Shown here in pieces: positions 1-4,889 of a stretch of 5,075 nucleotides of DNA. The DNA comes from Treponema sp. (GTDB taxonomy: Bacteria > Spirochaetota > Spirochaetia > Treponematales > Treponemataceae). Each line of letters opens with the position of its first letter. Within the stretch, counting starts at the first letter, position 1. Below the pieces are notes generated by a model. The model was not told where the DNA came from, did no database searches, and saw only the letters and a program-made list of their open reading frames with translations. The stretch spans positions 1 to 5,075 of the forward strand of contig JALNVF010000182.1 of NCBI GenBank assembly GCA_023231445.1, read 5' to 3'. A program made the position numbers and the translations under genes.

Positions 1-396
1 CTGGTAAATGCGGCCTGTTCCGATTCATCTCTCGTATTGCAGCGTTTCGGCAGTCTGCATTTTGCTCCGGCGGCAGATTTCGGACTTCTTGAATCAGCAT
101 ATCAGAATGCAAAAAAACTCGGACTTGACGTAAAAGTCGGTGAATGCGCCTCAAGTGATCTGTTTTATGACGAAAACAGTAACTGGAAGCTGTGGGCAAA
201 ATTCGGTGTGCTTGGAATCGAGATGGAAGCTGCAGAATTATATACCCTTGGCGCAAAATTCGGCAGAAAAACACTTGCAATCCTCACTGTCAGTGATAAT
301 ATAATTACAGGAGAGGAGACGACTTCCGCCGATCGTGAAAAAACATTTACAAATATGATACATATAGCCTTGGAAACTGCGGCGGCATCGGTATAA
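1..396 (+). CDS. deoD: Purine nucleoside phosphorylase DeoD-type, C-terminal part (5' end outside window)
   Basis: Cytosolic enzyme of purine salvage that cleaves purine (deoxy)nucleosides with phosphate to free base and (deoxy)ribose-1-phosphate. The frame is open from base 1 and ends at TAA 394-396, giving 131 codons; the hexameric DeoD family is usually about 235-240 residues, so roughly the first 105 are upstream of the window. The fragment carries the family hallmark GIEMEAAELY (codons 73-82), whose two Glu match E179 and E181 of E. coli DeoD. TVSDN follows with the catalytic Asp at codon 99 (equivalent to D204, with the same 23-residue spacing), and then TTSADREKTF with the Arg equivalent to R217. 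ADFGLL, ASSDLFY and the C-terminal MIHIALE also match the family. No internal stop or frameshift is seen. TTG at 37 is only an internal codon, not a start. No terminator is visible before the next promoter, so some readthrough into the next gene is possible. Confidence 0.95.
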   Translation: MVNAACSDSSLVLQRFGSLHFAPAADFGLLESAYQNAKKLGLDVKVGECASSDLFYDENSNWKLWAKFGVLGIEMEAAELYTLGAKFGRKTLAILTVSDNIITGEETTSADREKTFTNMIHIALETAAASV

Positions 397-402
397 AAAA
401 TT

Positions 403-431
403 TTGACGGACAGCGATAAATTTATTATATT
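403..431 (+). promoter_or_regulatory. Sigma-70-type promoter for the secreted-protein gene
   Basis: TTGACG (403-408, 5/6 to the -35 consensus) is separated by exactly 17 bases from TATATT (426-431, 5/6 to the -10 consensus). Transcription would begin near 438, giving a leader of about 29 nt before the GTG start at 467. It starts 7 bases after the deoD stop codon, so the downstream gene has its own promoter whether or not deoD reads through. Confidence 0.75.
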
Positions 432-436
432 TGATT

Positions 437-454
437 AGTAAGCTCATGCTTATT
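437..454 (+). promoter_or_regulatory. Small 5'-UTR hairpin just upstream of the ribosome binding site
   Basis: AGTAAGC (437-443) pairs with GCTTATT (448-454) around the tetraloop TCAT: seven pairs including one G-T. It would lie at the extreme 5' end of the transcript from the 403-431 promoter and ends 2 bases before the GGAGG. A mRNA-stabilising 5' hairpin is a reasonable reading; no known riboswitch is recognised. Confidence 0.4.
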
Positions 455-466
455 CTGGAGGCTTGT

Positions 467-1129
467 GTGAATAAAATAAAAACAGTTATTGCAGCTGGTG
501 CTGTATTTGCTGTTTCACTTTTTGCGGCATCTGCTCAAAAAGCAGTACTTGATTTCCGCTTTAATACCGTAAAAGACGACGGAAAGAACTATTTTAACTG
601 GTCGGCTGACGGCAAATCCGTAAAAGACGGTTTTGATGCTGCTTCCGGTGCTTCAAAGGCAAAATCGACATCTGAATTTAATATTGTCCGTTTCGATTCA
701 ACTGGTAAGAAACAGGCAGTCCCTGGCGGTCTGCGGGCTCTTGTACTGTACCCCGTCGCGGCCCGTGCAATAGCCGACGGTGATGCTTTTACTGTAAAAT
801 CAGTATGGAAAAAAGTAACTATTACGTTTGTTCACCGGGGAACGGCATATAAAATTACCAGCAATGACGAAGGTAATATCGGCATGACGACGGGTTTCCA
901 GATTGCGAAAGACGTTGGTACCAATCTTGGAGGGAAGTTCATCCTTAAAGATGAATTTGTGAAAGCCGGCGGCAGTACGAATAATATGGCGGACCTTGAC
1001 TGGTCAAAAATTACACTTGTACCGGATACTGCAGATGTTGATGCAGATTATAAATACGCAGGTGTTCTTAATGCTGCAGTGAAGGACGGTATTCTTACAG
1101 TAAAGGGCAGTCTGAAGAAAGTAAAATAA
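467..1129 (+). CDS. Secreted/periplasmic protein of unknown function, 220 aa
   Basis: Function not recognised. I chose GTG 467 because GGAGG (457-461) lies 5 bases upstream and because this start puts a clean signal peptide at the N-terminus. The alternative starts TTG 431 and ATG 446 lack a Shine-Dalgarno and would add a poorly fitting extension. The signal peptide has a basic n-region (MNKIK), a hydrophobic core rich in Ala, Val and Phe, and a probable signal peptidase I site ASA|QK after residue 23. There is no lipobox Cys. The mature chain (about 197 residues) is hydrophilic and Asp/Lys/Gly-rich with alternating short hydrophobic stretches, as in an extracellular beta-rich domain. It starts with KAVLDFRFNTV and ends SLKKVK. 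No catalytic motif is visible. It has its own promoter and terminator, so it is probably monocistronic. It could be a periplasmic or surface-exposed binding protein, but nothing in the sequence decides this. Confidence 0.85.
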   Translation: MNKIKTVIAAGAVFAVSLFAASAQKAVLDFRFNTVKDDGKNYFNWSADGKSVKDGFDAASGASKAKSTSEFNIVRFDSTGKKQAVPGGLRALVLYPVAARAIADGDAFTVKSVWKKVTITFVHRGTAYKITSNDEGNIGMTTGFQIAKDVGTNLGGKFILKDEFVKAGGSTNNMADLDWSKITLVPDTADVDADYKYAGVLNAAVKDGILTVKGSLKKVK

Positions 1130-1148
1130 TTTCGTAATTACCGAAGTT

Positions 1149-1181
1149 AAAATGCGGAGCGCAAAGCTCTGCATTTTTTTT
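1149..1181 (+). terminator. Intrinsic terminator after the secreted-protein gene
   Basis: AAAATGCGGAGC (1149-1160) pairs with GCTCTGCATTTT (1166-1177) across the loop GCAAA: 12 pairs with one G-U. The 3' arm runs into eight T residues in all (1174-1181). It lies 19 bases after the TAA stop at 1127-1129. The A-run on the left arm could allow some function in the opposite direction. Confidence 0.9.
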
Positions 1182-1202
1182 GTATTACGGTAAAACCGGC
1201 TT

Positions 1203-1244
1203 TCAGTTCATGCAGTTGAACTGATACCCGTTCTGTGGTATGGT
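1203..1244 (+). promoter_or_regulatory. Candidate promoter with overlapping inverted repeat, upstream of the nucleotidyltransferase-transporter operon
   Basis: TTGAAC (1216-1221, 4/6) and TATGGT (1239-1244, 4/6) are spaced by 17 bases, giving a leader of about 50 nt before ATG 1301. The -35 overlaps a perfect 8-bp inverted repeat, TCAGTTCA (1203-1210) and TGAACTGA (1217-1224), centred on a 6-base spacer. That placement would suit a repressor operator, but no regulator is identified. The upstream gene is terminated, so the operon needs a promoter somewhere in 1182-1300; this is the best candidate I see. Confidence 0.4.
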
Positions 1245-1300
1245 TTTACAGACACACAGAAATGTGGTTTACATAAGATTTTTTTTCAGGGGTTATAAGT

Positions 1301-2209
1301 ATGAAACCGACACTTTTAGTTCTTGCAGCAGGTATGGGAAGCCGTTATGGTGGAGTAAAACAAATAGACGGGGTGGGACTGCACAATGAATGTCTGCTCG
1401 ATTATGCGGCATATGATGCAGAAAAAAGCGGATTTGGAAATGTTGTGTACATAATCCGCAAAGATATAGAAAAAGACTTCCGCGAACGTCTTTTTGACCG
1501 GGTCGCACGTAATTTTGACGCACAGTATGTGTTTCAGAATCATGACAGCCTTTTGTCGCAGAAGCAGATTGCAGCATCGTCAGCCCGTACGAAACCATGG
1601 GGAACAGTTCACGCGGTGCTTTGTGCCCGGAATGTGATAAAAGCTCCGTTCGCAGTCATCAACGCAGACGATTATTACGGGCGCGATGCGGTAAAAACGC
1701 TTGCAGGATATCTTTCTACGATGAAGGACGGCAGTACGGAACATGCAATGGTAGGCTATGTGCTCGGAAATACGATGAGCAGAAGCGGTTCTGTTTCCCG
1801 CGGTGTGTGTACGGTAAAGAACGGCTGCCTTGATTCTATCGTCGAGAATTTAAAAATTTATTATGAGGGCGATAAAATAATCAGCGAGATCGACGGACAC
1901 AAGAGGGTACTTACCGGTAAAGAATGGGTGAGTATGAATTTGTTCGGTTTCGGGCTGACTGCATTTGACCGGTTCAACAAATACTGGGAAAATTTTATTG
2001 CAGACAATGCCGGAAGTGAAAAGGCGGAAGCGCTGCTGCCCGTTGCCGCGGGTGAAATCGTACAGAATAATGAGGGTGTTATAAAATTCTTTACATCGAC
2101 GGAAAGCTGGTTCGGAATGACATATCCGCAGGACAGGGAGATTGTAAAGACTGAAATAGCAAAGAAAATTTCAGAAGGATACTATCCGGAAAAGCTCTGG
2201 GAAAAATGA
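1301..2209 (+). CDS. Nucleotidyltransferase (sugar-1-phosphate NTP-transferase-like), 302 aa
   Basis: Cytosolic GT-A fold nucleotidyltransferase of the kind that joins a sugar- or alcohol-1-phosphate to an NTP; the exact substrate cannot be read from sequence. ATG 1301 is supported by AGGGG at 1288-1292, 8 bases upstream. The N-terminal nucleotide-binding signature is LAAGMGSRYGGVKQ (residues 8-21), with Gly11, Gly13, Arg15 and Lys20 as the expected NTP-contacting residues. PWGT follows at 99-102, and NADDYYG at 121-127 supplies the metal-binding Asp pair. Later motifs are SVSRGVC (164-170) and ESWFGMTYPQDRE (268-280), the C-terminal W-x-G-x-T-Y-x-x-D-R pattern I associate with this subfamily. 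Length is normal for the family and no lesion is seen. Its TGA overlaps the ATG of the transporter gene (ATGA), indicating translational coupling. The partnership suggests that an imported sugar is phosphorylated by a kinase encoded elsewhere and then activated here. Confidence 0.88.
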   Translation: MKPTLLVLAAGMGSRYGGVKQIDGVGLHNECLLDYAAYDAEKSGFGNVVYIIRKDIEKDFRERLFDRVARNFDAQYVFQNHDSLLSQKQIAASSARTKPWGTVHAVLCARNVIKAPFAVINADDYYGRDAVKTLAGYLSTMKDGSTEHAMVGYVLGNTMSRSGSVSRGVCTVKNGCLDSIVENLKIYYEGDKIISEIDGHKRVLTGKEWVSMNLFGFGLTAFDRFNKYWENFIADNAGSEKAEALLPVAAGEIVQNNEGVIKFFTSTESWFGMTYPQDREIVKTEIAKKISEGYYPEKLWEK

Positions 2210-3561
2210 AAACACTGACAAAAGGGAGAATGTGGCTGTTTGCAGTCGGTCAGTTCGGATGGGCGCTGCTTTCGGGACTTATTGGCAGCTGGCTCGTGTA
2301 TTTTTATCAGCCCGACGCTTCTTCAGTCGCGGCCGGTCAGGTACCGCTTATTCCGCAGGGACGTGTCGTATTCGGAGTACTTACGATTATCGGCCTTATT
2401 ACTGCGTCCGGAAGAATATTTGACGCAGTGACCGATCCGCTGTTCGCATCGTTTTCCGACAAATGCCGGGCAAAAGAAGGGAGACGTATTCCGTTCCTCA
2501 GATGGTCTGCCGTTCCCTTTGCGGTTGTAACCGTACTCGTGTTCTGCGCTCCGTTCAAACAGAAAAGTGCCGCAAATGTGGTGTGGCTTTTCGTCATGAT
2601 ATCTTTGTACTATCTGTGCATTACCGCGTACTGCACCCCGTATACGGCGTTGTATTCGGAGCTGGGACATACGGAAAAAGAGCGTATGGCGGCATCCACG
2701 GCGATTTCGCTTACATTCATAGCGGGAACTGCGGCTGCATACACGGCACCTGCATTGTGGGGAATATTTGAACCGTCGGTCGGGCGTATTTCTGCAATAC
2801 GGCTTGCGTTTGCAGTTCTTGCATGTCTTGCGCTTGTATGTCTTTTCTTTCCTGTTCTGTTCATAAAAGAAAAAGAATATGTCGACGTGCAGCCTGTCCG
2901 GAGCAGTGCGTTCGAATCGTTTAAAACGACATTCAAAAATAAAGAGTTCCGTGTTTTTGTCTGTTCCGATATTTTTTACTGGATAGGTCTTACGATGTTC
3001 CAGACGGGACTTCCGTTTTTTATCACCTCGCTGATGGGGCTTGGTGAAAACATGTTTACGCCGATGTTCATCGGCATGACGGCGATGTCTCTTGTCTTTT
3101 ACGTTCCGATTAATTTTGCGACGCACCGGTTCGGCAAGAAAAAAATGGTAATGTCCGCATTTCTCCTGTTTACAGCTGTGTTTGCGTTCACCGCTGTGAC
3201 AGGTGCAGCTCTCGGTATTCCGCCGCTTGTACAGGGCATTCTCGTCGTCGCTGCAGGTTCTCTTCCAATGGCAATATTCGGTATTCTGCCTCAGGCAATG
3301 GTTGCAGACGTGGCGGAGTACGATGCAAAACATACCGGTGAAAACCGGCAGGGAATGTTTTTTGCTGTCCGCACGTTCTGCTTCAAGCTCGGGCAGAGTG
3401 TTGCCATGCTGCTTTTTACGTCTCTTGCAACGATAGGTGCGGGGACAGGGAAAGGATACCGGCTGGTAGCTTTTATTTCCGCCGTTCTCTGTCTTACAGG
3501 CGGAATCATTCTGTCGTTCTTTAACGAAAAGAAGATAACGGCAGCACTGAAAAAAGAATAG
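2206..3561 (+). CDS. GPH/MelB-type sugar:cation symporter (MFS), 451 aa
   Basis: Inner-membrane permease of the glycoside-pentoside-hexuronide:cation symporter branch of the MFS, expected to import a glycoside with Na+ or H+. By eye it has about 12 hydrophobic helices (near 9-34, 54-80, 99-117, 124-150, 163-186, 197-220, 247-275, 282-303, 312-336, 340-368, 386-411, 419-439), with a charged central loop near 221-246. R70-IF-D73-AVT-D77-P matches the helix-II cation motif of MelB (R52, D55, D59). It is followed by the cytoplasmic loop SDKCRAKEGRRIPF (84-97), and Lys394 in TFCFKLG corresponds to MelB K377. The positions aligning by eye with the MelB sugar ligands D19 and D124 are not Asp here, so the substrate is probably not melibiose-like. 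ATG 2206 overlaps the upstream TGA. A second ATG at 2230 has its purine-rich stretch too close to act as a start. No terminator follows until 4050. Confidence 0.9.
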   Translation: MKTLTKGRMWLFAVGQFGWALLSGLIGSWLVYFYQPDASSVAAGQVPLIPQGRVVFGVLTIIGLITASGRIFDAVTDPLFASFSDKCRAKEGRRIPFLRWSAVPFAVVTVLVFCAPFKQKSAANVVWLFVMISLYYLCITAYCTPYTALYSELGHTEKERMAASTAISLTFIAGTAAAYTAPALWGIFEPSVGRISAIRLAFAVLACLALVCLFFPVLFIKEKEYVDVQPVRSSAFESFKTTFKNKEFRVFVCSDIFYWIGLTMFQTGLPFFITSLMGLGENMFTPMFIGMTAMSLVFYVPINFATHRFGKKKMVMSAFLLFTAVFAFTAVTGAALGIPPLVQGILVVAAGSLPMAIFGILPQAMVADVAEYDAKHTGENRQGMFFAVRTFCFKLGQSVAMLLFTSLATIGAGTGKGYRLVAFISAVLCLTGGIILSFFNEKKITAALKKE

Positions 3562-3735
3562 CGGTAAAGAATATATACGCAACGGTATAAGATGGTATAT
3601 AAAGGCAAAGGAATCGACAGCACGCTCCGGAGTCAGAAAGCGTACGACAGACAACTACGTTAACGCACATGTCTGTATATCCACTACCGACTGGCAGGCC
3701 GTTTTATGTAGGATTTCATATACACAAACAGTTAC
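3562..3735. other. Gene-free spacer leading into the 11-bp array
   Basis: No ORF with a ribosome binding site and no terminator hairpin is seen here. The first ~100 bases include AT-rich direct near-repeats (ATATATACGCAACGGTAT, then GATGGTATATAAAG). From about 3670 the sequence begins to resemble degenerate units of the array: TGTCTGTATAT 3670-3680, CTGGCAGGCCG 3691-3701 and TATGTAGGATT 3705-3715. These have unit spacings of 10-14 rather than 11, so the array edge is gradual. Confidence 0.5.
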
Positions 3736-3819
3736 CGGATAAAACTTGTACAGGAGCTGGACAAGTCTTATCCAGGCATTGCGCATGTAATATGCAGCCT
3801 CCGGACAAGGCATGGATAA

Positions 3820-3844
3820 GTTCTGCGCATGTAATACGCAGAAC
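3820..3844. repeat. Perfect 8-bp hairpin inside the array
   Basis: GTTCTGCG (3820-3827) is the exact reverse complement of CGCAGAAC (3837-3844), with a 9-base loop CATGTAATA. The stem arises where a TGCGCATGTAA unit is followed by a TACGCAGAACC unit. The equivalent junction at 3775-3801 forms a weaker bulged hairpin (AGGC..TGC with GCA-GCCT). Confidence 0.6.
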
Positions 3845-3967
3845 CTGAATAAGTCACGGACAGAAGCTGCCTGTGTACTATTCAGGCTTTGGACAAGTAC
3901 ATGCGCAGTGACAGCGCTCGTCATACGCAGGACCTGCACATGTACTTGGACAATCTTTGCGTAAGTA

Positions 3968-3986
3968 ATGCGCAGAACGTGCGCAT
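3968..3986. repeat. Perfect 7-bp hairpin inside the array
   Basis: ATGCGCA (3968-3974) and TGCGCAT (3980-3986) are exact reverse complements around the 5-base loop GAACG. TGCGCA is itself palindromic, so each unit can also act as a dyad. Confidence 0.6.
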
Positions 3987-4013
3987 GTACATGGACAATC
4001 ATTGCGCATGTAC
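3987..4013. repeat. GTACATG/CATGTAC inverted pair inside the array
   Basis: GTACATG (3987-3993) pairs with CATGTAC (4007-4013) across 13 bases. The array's last unit carries the 10-bp palindrome GTACATGTAC (4027-4036), and GTACATGCGCA at 3897-3907 is the exact reverse complement of the TGCGCATGTAC units at 3980 and 4003. The array therefore holds units readable in both orientations. Confidence 0.5.
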
Positions 4014-4049
4014 ATACACAGACATTGTACATGTACTTATAAAATTGCT

Positions 4050-4097
4050 AAAAAAATACAGGCTATGGGTTGTTGTACCTGCAGCCTGTATTTTTTT
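4050..4097. terminator. Strong, near-symmetrical (bidirectional) intrinsic terminator after the array
   Basis: A 15-base left arm of seven A followed by TACAGGCT (4050-4064) pairs perfectly with AGCCTGTA followed by seven T (4083-4097). Inside, after a 2x2 internal loop, GGGT (4067-4070) pairs with ACCT (4077-4080) around TGTTGT. It has a T-run on the + strand and an equivalent T-run on the - strand, so it can stop transcription from both sides. It is the first terminator after the transporter stop codon at 3561 and the best candidate for ending that operon's transcript. Confidence 0.88.
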
Positions 4098-4127
4098 CTG
4101 AAGGAAAAAAGTTTATCCGGTTATACT
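4098..4127 (+). promoter_or_regulatory. Weak candidate promoter just after the terminator
   Basis: CTGAAG (4098-4103, a poor -35) is followed by 18 bases and TATACT (4122-4127, 5/6 to the -10). It would start a transcript near 4134 leading to the short ORF at 4210. The rest of 4128-4209 shows no recognisable element apart from that ORF's ribosome binding site. Confidence 0.25.
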
Positions 4128-4209
4128 TACTTCGTTCTCAGGACTGTCACTCTTGCAGCGCAGGACGTCATTTTCGGTTGTATCATCCTGTACGACTGAA
4201 GGAGACTGT

Positions 4210-4278
4210 ATGTTCGCTTTTTGTTTTCTTTACATTGAAGTAAATCTTTTTATCGCTTTAGGAAGAAGACCAATATAA
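4210..4278 (+). CDS. Possible 22-residue hydrophobic small protein
   Basis: ATG 4210 is preceded by AAGGAG (4199-4204) at a 5-base spacing, one of the best Shine-Dalgarno sequences in the window. It reads through to TAA 4276-4278. The peptide begins MFAFCFLYIEVNLFIAL and ends in a basic GRRPI tail, so it looks like a single short membrane segment with a positive C-terminus. No family is recognised. It could be a genuine small membrane peptide, the surviving N-terminus of a decayed gene, or chance. It stands alone between the terminator and the inverted-repeat region. Confidence 0.3.
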   Translation: MFAFCFLYIEVNLFIALGRRPI

Positions 4279-4281
4279 TAG

Positions 4282-4313
4282 TTCAAAAAATCGTCAGAAC
4301 TCTATTTTTTGAA
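4282..4313. repeat. 10-bp perfect AT-rich inverted repeat
   Basis: TTCAAAAAAT (4282-4291) and ATTTTTTGAA (4304-4313) are exact reverse complements around a 12-base loop. The stem has only two G-C pairs, so it is a weak terminator at best. It could slow transcripts on either strand or act as a binding dyad. Confidence 0.5.
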
Positions 4314-4420
4314 GAATCATGATCCTCATAAACTGGATTATAATTAAAACATTTGAAATGGAGCAGATGTTTATAATGCAGAAGAACGGGGCTTATTCCC
4401 CTGAAATCGGGTCATGATTC
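4314..4420. repeat. 107-bp element bounded by 12-bp inverted repeats, MITE-like
   Basis: GAATCATGATCC (4314-4325) and GGGTCATGATTC (4409-4420) are inverted repeats matching at 11 of 12 positions. Nested inside is a second stem, ATTA-AAACAT (4343-4352) with ATGTTT-A-TAAT (4367-4377, one bulge), and then a small GGGG/CCCC hairpin (4388-4401). No target-site duplication is evident. The right end overlaps the stop codon of the Rpn pseudogene. It may be a miniature transposable element, a folded 3' region of that gene, or a chance dyad. Confidence 0.35.
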
Positions 4421-4889
4421 AAACCTGTTCCTGCGCATAGTGAAGCTCAGAGTTGCGGTCGCTCTCGATAATATCTCTGTCAAGTTCCCGCTTCCTGAGC
4501 ACCCAGTCTGAGCTTATTCTGTCCAGTGTCTTCTTTGCTTCCATAATGCCTTCTTCGTCAGTGATCAGTTTTTTAATATAGTCTTGTTTATCCGGGTTAT
4601 CCGCATCCAGGAAAAACTTACACCATTTCTGCTCGGAATGCAAGTTTCCCGGCGGAACGTCCCCGAGTGCGTCGATCTTCGGCAGTTAAAGGAATATAAC
4701 AGTCTGTATGCCGGAAAGCATATGACCGTTATTCTTCTGCATGTGGTAGTAACCAATTGCGGAAAGATCGTTTTTGTCGAAGATGAAGTTCAGCAGTGAA
4801 ATATGATAGACCTGCGGCATGTTCTGCCAGTCGTTTCCCCGGTGGAATGCCGAGTTGAGCAGCCATGCACACATATATTCAACCCGCCG
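4419..4889 (-). pseudogene. Rpn-family (PD-(D/E)XK nuclease/transposase-like) protein, C-terminal remnant with in-frame stop
   Basis: Reading the - strand from 4889 gives RRVEYMCAWLLNSAFHRGNDW, then VYHISLLNFIF and SGIQTVIFL, a TAA at 4686-4688, and in the same frame LPKIDALGDVPPGNLHSEQKW, FFLDADNPDKQDYIKKL and EEGIMEA. It ends EQV, TGA at 4419-4421. This is the recognisable C-terminal half of the Rpn / PD-(D/E)XK family transposase proteins, where the segment normally reads FLELPK; TAA replaces the expected Glu codon by a single base (GAA to TAA). Upstream of 4889 the frame meets TGA and TAA, and the N-terminal nuclease half with its catalytic D and E-x-Q residues is missing or scrambled. 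A short FFHI-containing stretch in another frame (about 4917-4888) may be a trace of it. Intact family members run about 250-330 residues; about 155 codons remain here. No product with nuclease activity is expected. Confidence 0.8.

Larger units (their letters stand above)
3736..4037. repeat. Degenerate tandem array with an 11-bp unit, about 27 copies
   Basis: Read in 11-base steps from 3736, the sequence gives units such as TGGACAAGTCT (3758), TGCGCATGTAA (3780 and again 3824), TACGCAGAACC (3835), TGGACAAGTAC (3890), TGCGCAGAACG (3969) and TGCGCATGTAC (3980 and 4003). Unit starts are exactly 11 apart from 3736 to 3890, then 11 or 12. By hand count over 27 units, position 1 is T in 23, position 2 is G or A in all, position 5 is C in 22, position 6 is A in 25 and position 8 is G in 19. 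Three sub-types recur: TGCGCATGTAM, YGGACAAGTNN and TAYGCAGAACC. In places they are ordered in blocks of four, giving a 44-bp period (3780-3823 versus 3824-3867). The period is not a multiple of three, and ORFs across the array lack start signals, so I treat it as non-coding. Function unknown. Confidence 0.85.

Noticed and set aside
431..466. Upstream starts TTG 431 or ATG 446 for the secreted protein
   Set aside because: TTG 431 overlaps the -10 element and precedes the expected transcription start. ATG 446 lies in the hairpin and has no Shine-Dalgarno. GTG 467 has GGAGG at the right distance and begins a standard signal peptide.
1293..1833. Short frames on both strands over the nucleotidyltransferase gene
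   Set aside because: They overlap a gene with clear motifs and a good ribosome binding site, and they have no features of their own.
2323..3654. 443-codon open frame on the - strand opposite the transporter gene
   Set aside because: It is Cys-, Arg-, His- and Lys-rich with no domain, lacks a start region, and exists because of the codon pattern of the well-supported + strand transporter gene.
3655..4032. 125-codon - strand open frame across the array
   Set aside because: Its repetitive VHVHAHVLR-like sequence is a by-product of the 11-bp unit, which lacks stops on the - strand. No Shine-Dalgarno precedes the start, and the period is not a codon multiple.
3736..4037. CRISPR array
   Set aside because: Units are 11-12 bp, contiguous and degenerate, with no unique spacers, and no cas genes are present.
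3889..4101. 70-codon + strand open frame through array and terminator
   Set aside because: It runs through the terminator hairpin, starts inside a repeat unit and has no ribosome binding site.
4565..4874. Other short frames over the Rpn remnant on both strands
   Set aside because: The frame carrying recognisable Rpn sequence on either side of the TAA explains this region; the others are shadows.
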